From the IMG/VR virus record IMGVR_UViG_3300050821_005911, positions 1 through 57,427 of that record: 57,427 nt of DNA; one strand, 5' to 3'. Both the position numbers and the translations under genes were made by a program. Source of the DNA: a virus. This document shows positions 42,914-50,070 of the stretch, one piece after another. Position 1 is the first letter of the stretch, and every line of letters starts with the position of its first letter. The notes under the pieces are model-generated. The model had not been told where the DNA came from. It saw nothing but the letters and a program-made list of their open reading frames with translations, and ran no database searches.

Positions 42914-43614
42914 CGCTGGGACTCCTTGAACTGGTTGGCGATGTACTCGGAGTAGGCAGGAGGGATGGCCTGCGTCAGTTCACGACGAGTCATCCAGTCA
43001 ATACCCATCGCATCCGACGCCTGCTTCATATTTTTGGGCTTACGGTGCAAACCACCACCAGCGGTGGTTCTAGTAGCGCATGGTCCTCCCGTACCAGTGA
43101 CATCCAAGGGATATTTACACAGATCGTGTCTGCACTCCAATCTATCCACAACTCGTCCATGAATCTCGAATATTCTGTGTCGCCATACACCTAAGCCGAA
43201 CATTGAGCCGCATAAAGTGAGGGGATTGAGTAGAGGCGCTCCCACCACATTCTCGATCACGAAGTCCAAGTCCACCTGCTGAAGATGTAGCCGAATAGGC
43301 CCAATGAAATCGGTGTATTCTTTTCTATTTATACCGTTCAATCTGCTGTGTGCTTGGCATGGCGGTGACGCCCACACAAAATCGAAATGCTCATCACAAT
43401 GTGCTCCACAGCGGTCGCATAGTTCCGGATAATGATCCATGCTACCGCCAACAAAACCACAAAGAGGGAACGTCAGCGCGTCAGCTTGGATAAAGCTAAA
43501 GGGATAGTGCGGCTGTGGTTCAATATCCACGCCCACAATCTCTGCTTCCGGGAACGCACGATGCAGCCCCATCGCCGCACCACCTGCGCCACAGAACAGG
43601 TCTAGGATACGCAC
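42904..43614 (-). CDS. C5-cytosine DNA methyltransferase
   Basis: 236 aa from GTG 43614. Motif I is LDLFCGAGGAAMG (residues 4-16); motif IV is ASPPCQAHS (catalytic C86); ENV lies at 121-123 and VWRHRIFEIH follows. A CDRCGAHCDEH insert at 66-75 could bind zinc. It is shorter than a full restriction-type enzyme and its target-recognition part is small. No cognate endonuclease is visible, so it is an orphan methylase for self-protection or part of a modification pathway. Overlaps both neighbours. Confidence 0.85.
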   Translation of the reverse strand: MRILDLFCGAGGAAMGLHRAFPEAEIVGVDIEPQPHYPFSFIQADALTFPLCGFVGGSMDHYPELCDRCGAHCDEHFDFVWASPPCQAHSRLNGINRKEYTDFIGPIRLHLQQVDLDFVIENVVGAPLLNPLTLCGSMFGLGVWRHRIFEIHGRVVDRLECRHDLCKYPLDVTGTGGPCATRTTAGGGLHRKPKNMKQASDAMGIDWMTRRELTQAIPPAYSEYIANQFKESQRCA

Positions 43615-44504
43615 TGGATCGTCTCCTTCCGCGCCACGCCGATCGAGTCGAAGATGTAGATCGCCAACCGCTCAGTAGTCATGTAGGTACGCATGTGCGC
43701 AACCATTGGAGCCATCAGCAAGTCCCACACCATAGCCAACACTTTCTCTGATCTCTGGCCTAACGTAGGATACAGGCACTCGATCATCTGCCGTATCAGG
43801 TTCAATTCCGGTCGAGGGAGATTCTCGCAGATCGTAGGAGGGCACTGATCGAAGCAACGGAAGTAAGGTAGGCACCACTGCGACAGGATCTCGTAGTGGC
43901 GTAGGCAGTCCCATCCCGCTTTCTTCATCGTAGGTGCGTAGTAGGATTCAGCGTACTGTTGATAGTAGGATGCCTCGTCCTTGTAGATGTAGGTGCTTTT
44001 GCGAATGGGATCAAGAGGTGACATCAACCGTATCTTATCCGTTGGATCGGGCAGGATCTTCTCCTTCGGGATGGCGAAGTGGATCGGCTTGCAGCGTGGT
44101 TGAGGAGAATAAAGTTCGCGCTTGAGGGTCAGAAAGCGCAGTCCGTTAAGGAATCCTGGATGGTCCTCGCCGTCGAGTGCGACGAGGCGCGCGTAATCAT
44201 ACATCGACTCTGCTTCAGCGAGGTAGTCTTGGTTACGGTGTACGCTGCCCCACAGGATGAGGTCGAAATATTTATTGCGTATCTTAGCGAGGATGTCGGT
44301 ACGGTCCACGGGAATGTCAGGCAACTCCGAATAAAGCGTCATGCCCCTCCCGTACATCTGCGAGCGATCCGCGCCGACGTACATGGAGTCCAGCTTACCC
44401 ACGTCCACCACGTCAGGTCCGAGAAGAGAGCGTAGACCATGAAATACGCAGTCGCGGAGGTAGTCCTGCGTGTTACCACCGCTAGACAGGTAGAGTATCT
44501 TCAC
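43602..44504 (-). CDS. Glycosyltransferase-like protein of unknown type
   Basis: 300 aa. MKILYLSSGGNTQDYLRDCVFHGLRSLLG starts a Rossmann-type strand-loop-helix. The text FDLILWGSVHRNQDYLAEA and DYARLVALDGEDHPG continues it. The middle (PIHFAIPKEKI) and Cys-containing C-terminal third resemble phage sugar-transfer or CgeB-like proteins. I cannot name the family. It sits between a C5 methylase and a GT-methyltransferase fusion. Confidence 0.55.
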   Translation of the reverse strand: MKILYLSSGGNTQDYLRDCVFHGLRSLLGPDVVDVGKLDSMYVGADRSQMYGRGMTLYSELPDIPVDRTDILAKIRNKYFDLILWGSVHRNQDYLAEAESMYDYARLVALDGEDHPGFLNGLRFLTLKRELYSPQPRCKPIHFAIPKEKILPDPTDKIRLMSPLDPIRKSTYIYKDEASYYQQYAESYYAPTMKKAGWDCLRHYEILSQWCLPYFRCFDQCPPTICENLPRPELNLIRQMIECLYPTLGQRSEKVLAMVWDLLMAPMVAHMRTYMTTERLAIYIFDSIGVARKETIQCVS

Positions 44505-46032
44505 GCGCCTCCTTCGCTACGGCGGCGAGCGGGCGCCTGAGTATCCCCATCCCGTATTTGCCAGGCAGTTCCTCATGCGTCCATCCCCACTCCGCCCACT
44601 TATCGCAGGTCTCGCGGTACACGTTCTTAACGTCGTCACCCGGCCACGACATGTCGCTGCAACCGGAGGGGCGCGTCTCCGGCTCGATGTCGTGCAGGAG
44701 GATGATGCCGCCGGGGCGGACTTGACGGGCGTATTCGAGGTCGTTCAGGACGCCAGCGCGGGAGTGGTCGCCGTCGATCAGGAGGAGGTCGACCTCGTAG
44801 GGGATGCGCTTGATCACGGATGGGAAGTCGGTCGAGTTGGCGTGGATGAAGGTCCACTGCGGGTGGCCCTCGAACAGGAGCGAGCAGCGCGGATCGACAT
44901 CGACGCTGTAGAGATGGCCCCCATGCTCCTCGATGCCAGCGAGGAACGCGGAGGTAGATGCCCCGTCGCGCACTCCGATCTCCATGACGTTACCGCGAGC
45001 GTGCTGGCGCATCCACTCGACGAAGTCCTTCATGTCGCCGCTAGCCCGCGCCGCCTCGTACCGTGCCTTGACCTTGGCGCGGGGGGTCTCTGCGAGGCCG
45101 CGCGCCTCCGCCATGAACTCGCGCCGGGCCTGGCTGCGCTCCATCTTCCACTCCAGCGGGCGGGACGGAGCGGGGACGGACGCGGAGGAGGATGGAGGGA
45201 ACGTATCGAGCGCTGCGGCGATCGCGGCAGGGAAGTCCCGGCGGCGGATCAACTCCATCGCCTTCTCGCCCATGCGTGTTCGCTCGCGGTCAGCGGTAGG
45301 GGAGCACAGCGATCGGCAGGACTCGACCAGCATACGGTACGGGGCGCGGGATAGTCCCGGCGCGAGATCCGCGTACTCGTCGTCGTCGCTGCTGGTCTCG
45401 GTGACGACGCACTTGGCGTTGGCCATGGCGTAGGAGCAGCGGACGATCTCGAAGCGGTCGCGCCCGTCGTGGTGAACGTTGAGGATCACTTTCGCCTTGG
45501 AGATGAGCTGATCGCGCCCGCCACCGTAACAAGCAGCGCTAGCATACACATTGAGGCCATACCGCTGTAGCTCGTCGATGAGAGCGCGCCGACGAGGAGT
45601 GAGCCAGCCAACGAAAAGTACATCCAGCGAGGGTTCATGGTGGGGGATCCTTGTGAGGTTCGGAGTGTAGCCGATGGGAACGTGGCAGACGCGCTCGTGG
45701 CCGAAGTCCTTCCACTCTTGGACGGCGCGCATCGAGTAGTCCCACACGATGACGCGGGAATCGTGGGCGAGTTTGCGGACCTTGGCCATGTTCGGGTGGG
45801 ATGGCTGCTCCAAGTTAAATAGTATCGTCGAGGTGGGGAATCGCTGGAAGTCCGCTGCTAGCTCGCACCCGAACACGAGGTTCGTCTCTCCGTGCTCCGA
45901 CAGCCAGTTCTGGGTGACGTTGACCTCGTGGCCGAGGGAGGCGAGCGCCCAACTTGTACTGTCAATGACTTCGTTGAACGCGGAGGCATGGAGGAAGGCT
46001 TCAGGTCGAATACAGGTTAAATTTATTCGCAT
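44482..46032 (-). CDS. Glycosyltransferase-methyltransferase fusion
   Basis: 516 aa. Residues 1-290 resemble a GT-B glycosyltransferase (VLFVGWLTPRRRALIDELQRYG; KAKVILNVHHDGRDRFEIVRCSYAMANAKCVVTE). After a linker, residues 340-480 are a class I SAM methyltransferase of the Methyltransf_24 kind: NVMEIGVRDGASTSAFL, HLYSVDVDP, VDLLLIDGDHS and GGIILLHDIE. Both halves keep core motifs. A sugar could be attached and then O-methylated, as in phage and bacterial glycan capping. The target is unknown. Confidence 0.78.
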   Translation of the reverse strand: MRINLTCIRPEAFLHASAFNEVIDSTSWALASLGHEVNVTQNWLSEHGETNLVFGCELAADFQRFPTSTILFNLEQPSHPNMAKVRKLAHDSRVIVWDYSMRAVQEWKDFGHERVCHVPIGYTPNLTRIPHHEPSLDVLFVGWLTPRRRALIDELQRYGLNVYASAACYGGGRDQLISKAKVILNVHHDGRDRFEIVRCSYAMANAKCVVTETSSDDDEYADLAPGLSRAPYRMLVESCRSLCSPTADRERTRMGEKAMELIRRRDFPAAIAAALDTFPPSSSASVPAPSRPLEWKMERSQARREFMAEARGLAETPRAKVKARYEAARASGDMKDFVEWMRQHARGNVMEIGVRDGASTSAFLAGIEEHGGHLYSVDVDPRCSLLFEGHPQWTFIHANSTDFPSVIKRIPYEVDLLLIDGDHSRAGVLNDLEYARQVRPGGIILLHDIEPETRPSGCSDMSWPGDDVKNVYRETCDKWAEWGWTHEELPGKYGMGILRRPLAAVAKEAREDTLPV

Positions 46033-46041
46033 TGTCTCCTC

Positions 46042-46386
46042 TTACTTGGTCGGTGGCGCCACCGGCGTCATCACCGGCGCCTGGATCTTCACGCATACGA
46101 TCTTCACCTGGTCCAGCCGGTAGCCCGAGCCGCAGGCCATGGCCATCCGCTGCCACGCCCCGGTGGCGCGGTCGGACTCCTCCCGCGGAGGGACCGGAGG
46201 CTTATACTTGTCCACGTAGCCTCGGATGAAGGCGTAGTCGGCGGGGTCGGGGCACTTTTCGTCGCCTTGGGGGGAGCAGACGTAGCGGGCGGCGGGAGAG
46301 GAGGAGCAGCCGAGGTTATGGATGGAGATCAGCGCGAGGATCACGCCGACCACGGCCCAGGCGATCACAGCTTGTCTAGCAGTCAT
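46042..46386 (-). CDS. Membrane-anchored or lipoprotein-like small protein
   Basis: 114 aa from ATG 46386 (GAGGA upstream). A hydrophobic N-terminal segment (AVIAWAVVGVILALISIHNLGC) ends in Cys, although the lipobox is imperfect. The rest has paired cysteines (YVCSPQGDEKC; MACGSGY; KIVCVKI), suggesting an exported disulfide-bonded domain. Function unknown. Confidence 0.6.
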   Translation of the reverse strand: MTARQAVIAWAVVGVILALISIHNLGCSSSPAARYVCSPQGDEKCPDPADYAFIRGYVDKYKPPVPPREESDRATGAWQRMAMACGSGYRLDQVKIVCVKIQAPVMTPVAPPTK

Positions 46387-46398
46387 GTTCACTATTCC

Positions 46399-46596
46399 TC
46401 AGGAATCTTTTTTACCTACACCACTGACGTTACTTTCGTTTATCAACCACATCGTAGTTTTATCTGCAGGCATTTGAGCTATTATTAAGTTGCCCGAGTA
46501 TATGCTCAACACATCTTCCTTATAGTCACCTGAGTCAGCATCACGGAAGATGATGGGCTCAGCTTGCGAATCAATTGAAATTACCTTTACCGACAT
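46399..46596 (-). CDS. Small hypothetical protein
   Basis: 65 aa from ATG 46596 with GGAG upstream. The sequence (MSVKVISIDSQAEPIIFRDADSGDYKEDVL...) is a small beta-rich domain. The following bases to 46399 are AT-rich, unlike the flanks. No family is recognised. Confidence 0.55.
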   Translation of the reverse strand: MSVKVISIDSQAEPIIFRDADSGDYKEDVLSIYSGNLIIAQMPADKTTMWLINESNVSGVGKKDS

Positions 46597-47021
46597 TGGC
46601 TCTCCTTCACCGCGTAGTCCACGTACTCGCACAGATCGTCGTCACTCATCGTCGTCACGTCGGCGCACGCCGGAGCGTCGTGATCGACCACGCCCTCGGT
46701 GCCGTCGGCCCACGTCACGGAATCGTGCTCCAGCGCCGCGACGGCTTCCTTCTCCAGCCGCGACGACCATTGGTGCGCAGCACCAAGGCCGAAGTCCTGT
46801 GTCACCGGGTCGAGCAGATGGCGGTCCATCTCGTAGGCCCACTGCTCGGCGGAGTAGCGCGGGCGGGATGCGGCAGGGTCGCCGGTCATCGACCATCCGA
46901 GTTCATGGTGGCTCGTGTACTGGGCGCGGAGGTTGGCCAAGGCCGATGCACGGAACTCGGAGCGCAGCTCGGCGAGGGAGCGTTGCTCGTCGGGATGGGG
47001 GATCAGTTCTAGTTCAGTCAT
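46587..47021 (-). CDS. Hypothetical protein
   Basis: 144 aa from ATG 47021, two bases after the preceding stop (TGAGATG). Acidic and helical: ELELIPHPDEQRSLAELRSEFRA, and an end DDDLCEYVDYAVKESQCR. No motif. It may be a regulator or a structural accessory at the start of the late block. Confidence 0.5.
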   Translation of the reverse strand: MTELELIPHPDEQRSLAELRSEFRASALANLRAQYTSHHELGWSMTGDPAASRPRYSAEQWAYEMDRHLLDPVTQDFGLGAAHQWSSRLEKEAVAALEHDSVTWADGTEGVVDHDAPACADVTTMSDDDLCEYVDYAVKESQCR

Positions 47022-47022
47022 C

Positions 47023-47268
47023 TCAGTAGACCAGCTTTCTGCTCTCTCCACACTTGGAGCAAAATAGAGGGACCACTACGGTGTCGTACTTGACGTCAGG
47101 CTTGGTACTCGCAAACGGATACGGAGAGACGTTTGAGATGTGGAAGTAGCTATCGGGTGGACTGACACTCATTCCGGGATGTAAAGCAACGATACCGAAA
47201 TTGTGTCCGTCGCGTGTGCACGAGGATCGATTATCGACTTCAGGCTTGGGGAAAATAGTGTCAAACAT
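47023..47268 (-). CDS. Small zinc-ribbon protein
   Basis: 81 aa. SCTRDGHNFGIVALHPG and VVVPLFCSKCGESRKLVY give a Cys and a terminal CxxC. Several proteins in this stretch end in CxxC ribbons; they may be a set of small transcription-associated factors. Function unknown. It overlaps its neighbour by 8 bases. Confidence 0.55.
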   Translation of the reverse strand: MFDTIFPKPEVDNRSSCTRDGHNFGIVALHPGMSVSPPDSYFHISNVSPYPFASTKPDVKYDTVVVPLFCSKCGESRKLVY

Positions 47269-47554
47269 TGTCGCTGGCCTCCTTATACCGTACCCGCCCC
47301 CGCTTGCGCTGCTCCAGCATCCGCAGCAGGCGCGGGTCCATCTGGCGGCGCTGCTGGGCCACCTCGTAGCGGGCCTTGTCGCGTGCGCTCCGCAGCGTCC
47401 GCACCTGGATCACCGCTTCGTGTGAGATTTCGCTGCACCGCCTACAACAGAAGACCACAAACTGACTCGTACACTCGGCCACGAACATATACTTGGAGCG
47501 GTCCTCGCCCTTGGGGTGTATCGAGCACACACAGGCTGGGATGGAGTCGCTCAT
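47261..47554 (-). CDS. Cys-containing small protein with basic helix
   Basis: 97 aa from ATG 47554, overlapping the HNH stop (ATGA). Cys-rich first half (CVCSIHPKGE; CTSQFVVFCCRRCSE) and a basic helix (RSARDKARYEVAQQRRQMDPRLLRMLEQRKRGR). Could be a zinc-bound nucleic-acid-binding protein. Confidence 0.55.
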   Translation of the reverse strand: MSDSIPACVCSIHPKGEDRSKYMFVAECTSQFVVFCCRRCSEISHEAVIQVRTLRSARDKARYEVAQQRRQMDPRLLRMLEQRKRGRVRYKEASDNV

Positions 47555-48021
47555 CGCTGCACCCGCCTCACGAACGGAGTAGTAAATGTGCGTTCTGTAG
47601 TCCATCCTCGCCTTATCCGACAACGTAAAGTTTCGTGAGAGACGTTAAGTTTTTCTGCCCACTCCGCGATAATCAAGGTCTCCCCGTTCCATGTGATATC
47701 GCGACACCTTCTGGTATTTCTCTGCTGTTGTTTGGGAGTAGCCCATCGACAGTTTCCCGGCTCGTAGTTCCCGTTCTTGTCGGGCCACCTATCCAAACTA
47801 GTACCTGACGGCTTCACACCCATATCGGAAAAGAATCCGCTGAACTCCATCCACTTCTTACAAATCTTAATCCCTCTGCCACCGTAGTCCGCGAAGCGTT
47901 TGTCCTTGGGATTCAAGCATCTCCGCTTCATGCCTTCCCAAGTGCCATATGTAAGGCTATTAGTCATGCCGTGCTTAAGGCCGTGACCCTTTAAAAATCT
48001 CCCATTTGCCTCGTCAATCAT
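47551..48021 (-). CDS. HNH/AP2-like mobile endonuclease
   Basis: 156 aa from ATG 48021, overlapping the previous stop (ATGA). The sequence HGMTNSLTYGTWEGMKRRCLNPKDKRFADYGGRGIKICKKW, then TSLDRWPDKNGNYEPGNCRWATPKQQQRN, is a common phage HNH-type family (GRGI...W, LDR...GNYEPGNCRWAT). A C-terminal part (ITWNGETLIIAEWAEKLNVSHETLRCRIRRGW) looks like a helix-turn-helix. The DNA is AT-rich against its GC-rich neighbours. Likely a homing endonuclease that inserted into the small zinc-protein operon. Confidence 0.82.
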   Translation of the reverse strand: MIDEANGRFLKGHGLKHGMTNSLTYGTWEGMKRRCLNPKDKRFADYGGRGIKICKKWMEFSGFFSDMGVKPSGTSLDRWPDKNGNYEPGNCRWATPKQQQRNTRRCRDITWNGETLIIAEWAEKLNVSHETLRCRIRRGWTTERTFTTPFVRRVQR

Positions 48022-48575
48022 CGCTTGCTTCCATACCTTCTGATAGTTCCGTTTCCAGAACAAATAGGGCACCCCGTCTCCGACGCCGACCCTCCGTCGA
48101 GCAGGATCTTGATACGGCCAAGGCCTGCGCACCTTTGGCAGGATTCCTCGTGGCCCGCGATCGGCACGGGGGACTTCTTCCGCCGCACGACCTTGGTGCC
48201 CTGCGGAGTCTCACCGACGACCTCGACGGCGGAAGCGGGAGCCACGTCCGCTGCGTCGCCCGGCATCGCTCGGCCCTCTTCCTTGGCGATCGCCGCCAGC
48301 GTATCCGCGTCTAGTTCCGCAGCGTCCACGCTATCAGCGCTAGCACCACCAGCATCACTAGGATCAGCCACAGGGCCAGATCCATTGCCACCTCCGACCG
48401 CATAGACGCGGATGTCCGACGGCGTGATCACGATCAGTGATTCCGCGTCAGGTAGCAGCTTGGTCACGCCTACGATCAGCGGGCGGTAGCGCAGGTCACC
48501 GACCTTGATGATGAACTGACCCGCCGTGCCCGCGTGGACGGTGAGGATCGCCGGGGACTCAGAGAGGGACTTCAT
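48018..48575 (-). CDS. Protein with DnaJ-type zinc finger
   Basis: 185 aa from ATG 48575, within an ATGA overlap. A beta-rich first half (AILTVHAGTAGQFIIKVGDLRYRPLIVGVTK) leads to an Ala/Asp-rich linker, then CQRCAGLGRIKIL... CPICSGNGTIRRYG, i.e. two CxxCxGxG motifs of the DnaJ zinc-finger kind. Could bind unfolded protein or nucleic acid. Not a full chaperone, since there is no J domain. Confidence 0.62.
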   Translation of the reverse strand: MKSLSESPAILTVHAGTAGQFIIKVGDLRYRPLIVGVTKLLPDAESLIVITPSDIRVYAVGGGNGSGPVADPSDAGGASADSVDAAELDADTLAAIAKEEGRAMPGDAADVAPASAVEVVGETPQGTKVVRRKKSPVPIAGHEESCQRCAGLGRIKILLDGGSASETGCPICSGNGTIRRYGSKR

Positions 48576-48826
48576 CGTCGGTGCTTCTTCCATTCTCTAG
48601 AATGCACTACAGCCTCATCCACCTGTGCGTAGCTAAGCAATAAACATAGGGAGCACTGAACGATAACCTTCCACCACCACACCCCATCTTGCTTACGCCG
48701 TTGACGCCACGTCCACTGAGTCGGAACAAGATTCCATCTACTTCCACACAAGTAACAGACAGGATAATTACGAAGGTTCAGAGGAGACTTGGCGTTGTGT
48801 GGTCGCATCGCTGGCTGAGACTTCAT
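48572..48826 (-). CDS. Small zinc-ribbon protein
   Basis: 84 aa. CYLCGSRW and CSLCLLLS form two CxxC pairs separated by a Trp/Arg-rich helix (TQWTWRQRRKQDGVWWWKVIV). It ends WKKHRR and overlaps the next start (ATGA). Family unknown. Confidence 0.6.
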   Translation of the reverse strand: MKSQPAMRPHNAKSPLNLRNYPVCYLCGSRWNLVPTQWTWRQRRKQDGVWWWKVIVQCSLCLLLSYAQVDEAVVHSREWKKHRR

Positions 48827-48960
48827 CGGTCATCCTCCCCGCCATTCCCGCCGCCGTCCGCGTTGTCCTGCCGCAGGAACCAGAGGTAGCCGAGCGCCAT
48901 CCCGCAGGCGAGGGCCACCGCCGCAGCCGCGATGACGACGAGGAGCCTAGCCGCGCCCAT
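48823..48960 (-). CDS. Small single-pass membrane protein
   Basis: 45 aa (MGAARLLVVIAAAAVALACGMALGYLWF...). One transmembrane segment, then a short acidic Gly-rich cytoplasmic or periplasmic tail. GAGAGGAAGA precedes the ATG at 48960. The function is unknown. It overlaps the neighbouring genes on both sides. Confidence 0.6.
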   Translation of the reverse strand: MGAARLLVVIAAAAVALACGMALGYLWFLRQDNADGGGNGGEDDR

Positions 48961-49105
48961 TCTTCCTCTCCGTCTCCATGAGTTGCCGCTCCAGTAGCAG
49001 CCGGATCACGGCCCCGACTGTGCGCCGATCGTCCGCCGCCATCTTGCGAAGCTTGGTCAGCATCCACTGGTCCATGCGGAGCGACACGGTAGGGGAATCG
49101 GGCAC
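48947..49105 (-). CDS. Ribbon-helix-helix regulator (CopG/Arc-like), leaderless
   Basis: 52 aa from GTG 49105. PTVSLRMDQWMLTKLRKMAADDRRTVGAVIRLLLERQL has the strand-helix-helix pattern of Arc/CopG proteins. It is the first gene of the late - strand block. A promoter box ends 6 nt before the GTG, so the transcript should begin at the start codon; no ribosome site is present. Probably a DNA-binding repressor or activator of the adjoining operon. Confidence 0.72.
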   Translation of the reverse strand: MPDSPTVSLRMDQWMLTKLRKMAADDRRTVGAVIRLLLERQLMETERKNGRG

Positions 49106-49111
49106 GGGGAG

Positions 49112-49141
49112 ACCATACTACATGGCGGTGAGGTGTGTCAA
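49112..49141 (-). promoter_or_regulatory. Promoter for the RHH gene and start of the long - strand operon
   Basis: On the - strand TTGACA (49141-49136), 18 nt, then TATGGT (49117-49112), 6 nt before GTG 49105. The upstream sequence GCACCTTGACA...CCTCAC and a nearby AATAAAT are shared with the XRE gene promoter. The -35 is perfect; the -10 matches four of six. Confidence 0.6.
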
Positions 49142-49327
49142 GGTGCAAACATCCCCGGAATATTTATTAGATATGGACCCTTCCACTCCCGCCACTCGCC
49201 CTTCACCCCCCGGCGTCGAGGGTGGCTCGACGATCAGGGGCGGAGGCTCAAAACGTGGAGGCTGGCGACGAAGTAACATTGATACACGTCGATGTAACAA
49301 TGTGACACGGCAGAGGTGCTAGCGACG

Positions 49328-49735
49328 TTACATGCAGTCCTGGTCGGGAGCGGCGTCTAGGTACGCGACGATTGGTTGCGCAATGACGCGACCGGCTTCG
49401 ATGTCCGCCTTCAACTTGCGGTACTTGACGCGATGGCCCCACCAGGAGCGGCGTTCAGCGCGGGACATGCGCGACCAATGGCGCCCAGCGTCGGCAGGCG
49501 ATCCGAGGTACTTGTCCATCTTCATCGGGTCGTATCTAAGAGGGACACTACCGTGAGTCCTGGTCGTTAGCCCACGTCGGCGCATAAGACAACGGATGTC
49601 TCGATTGCGTGCGGCGTCGGGCAGGCAATGGCCGTTCTCCCAGTTGATAACACTGCGTCTAGCCACGCCGAGGGACTTAGCGAAGGCGAGCTGCGTCATG
49701 CCGAGTTCTAGACGCACTTCGCGGACCGTGGGCAT
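49328..49735 (-). CDS. XRE-family helix-turn-helix regulator (repressor-like), leaderless
   Basis: 135 aa from ATG 49735. VREVRLELGMTQLAFAKSLGVARRSVINWENGHCLPDAARN is a clear XRE/Cro HTH at residues 4-45. A basic C-terminal half (RHWSRMSRAERRSWWGHRVKYRKLKADIE) follows, with no protease motif, so it is not a LexA-type repressor. No ribosome site; TTGACA lies 35 nt before the ATG. Its gene is divergent from the clamp-region genes, so it probably controls both promoters. Confidence 0.78.
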   Translation of the reverse strand: MPTVREVRLELGMTQLAFAKSLGVARRSVINWENGHCLPDAARNRDIRCLMRRRGLTTRTHGSVPLRYDPMKMDKYLGSPADAGRHWSRMSRAERRSWWGHRVKYRKLKADIEAGRVIAQPIVAYLDAAPDQDCM

Positions 49736-49741
49736 GGTGCA

Positions 49742-49770
49742 AGGTTGCGCCACAGACGTGAGGATGTCAA
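49742..49770 (-). promoter_or_regulatory. Promoter for the XRE gene
   Basis: - strand TTGACA at 49770-49765, 17 nt, CAACCT (weak -10) at 49747-49742, ATG 6 nt later. The stretch GCACCTTGACA.CCTCAC matches the RHH promoter almost base for base. Confidence 0.5.
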
Positions 49771-49802
49771 GGTGCGGGGATTTATTCGCGTCGGTATCAT
49801 TA

Positions 49803-49837
49803 TTTACTTGACAGGAAGTGGCGCGGTGTGCCAGTAT
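49803..49837 (+). promoter_or_regulatory. Divergent early promoter toward the sliding-clamp region
   Basis: TTTACTTGACA at 49803-49813, followed by GGAAGTGG; candidate -10 CAGTAT at 49832-49837. The block TTTACTTGACA.GA.GTGG recurs at 54294 before the nuclease operon. The weak -10 suggests dependence on an activator. Confidence 0.5.
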
Positions 49838-49869
49838 TGGAGTGTAAGGAAGGATCAAACGGAGGCGAT

Positions 49870-50040
49870 ATGAACACACTGGCAATCTACGAAGGTCTCT
49901 CAGCCGCTCACAAGTTGCTCACCGCTACCAGGCGCACACTCACGAACGAGCCGAGCTGTGTGTGGCAGATCGTATCGGATGCGACGGATCACATCAATAA
50001 GCAGGTACGAGAGCTGTTGTTGTCGGACGAGCAGGTTTAG
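49870..50040 (+). CDS. Small hypothetical protein
   Basis: 56 aa from ATG 49870 with GGAGG 5-6 nt upstream. Helical (LAIYEGLSAAHKLLTATRRTLTNEPSCVWQIVSDATDHINKQVRELLL). It is the first gene after the early promoter and lies ahead of the clamp gene. No family is recognised. Confidence 0.6.
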   Translation: MNTLAIYEGLSAAHKLLTATRRTLTNEPSCVWQIVSDATDHINKQVRELLLSDEQV

Positions 50041-50070
50041 AGCAGTTCAATCCAATCAAGCGAGGCGAGT

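Noticed and set aside
42904-43614. Restriction-modification system
   Set aside because: Only the methylase is present. Neighbouring genes are glycosyltransferase-like and none has a restriction nuclease motif.
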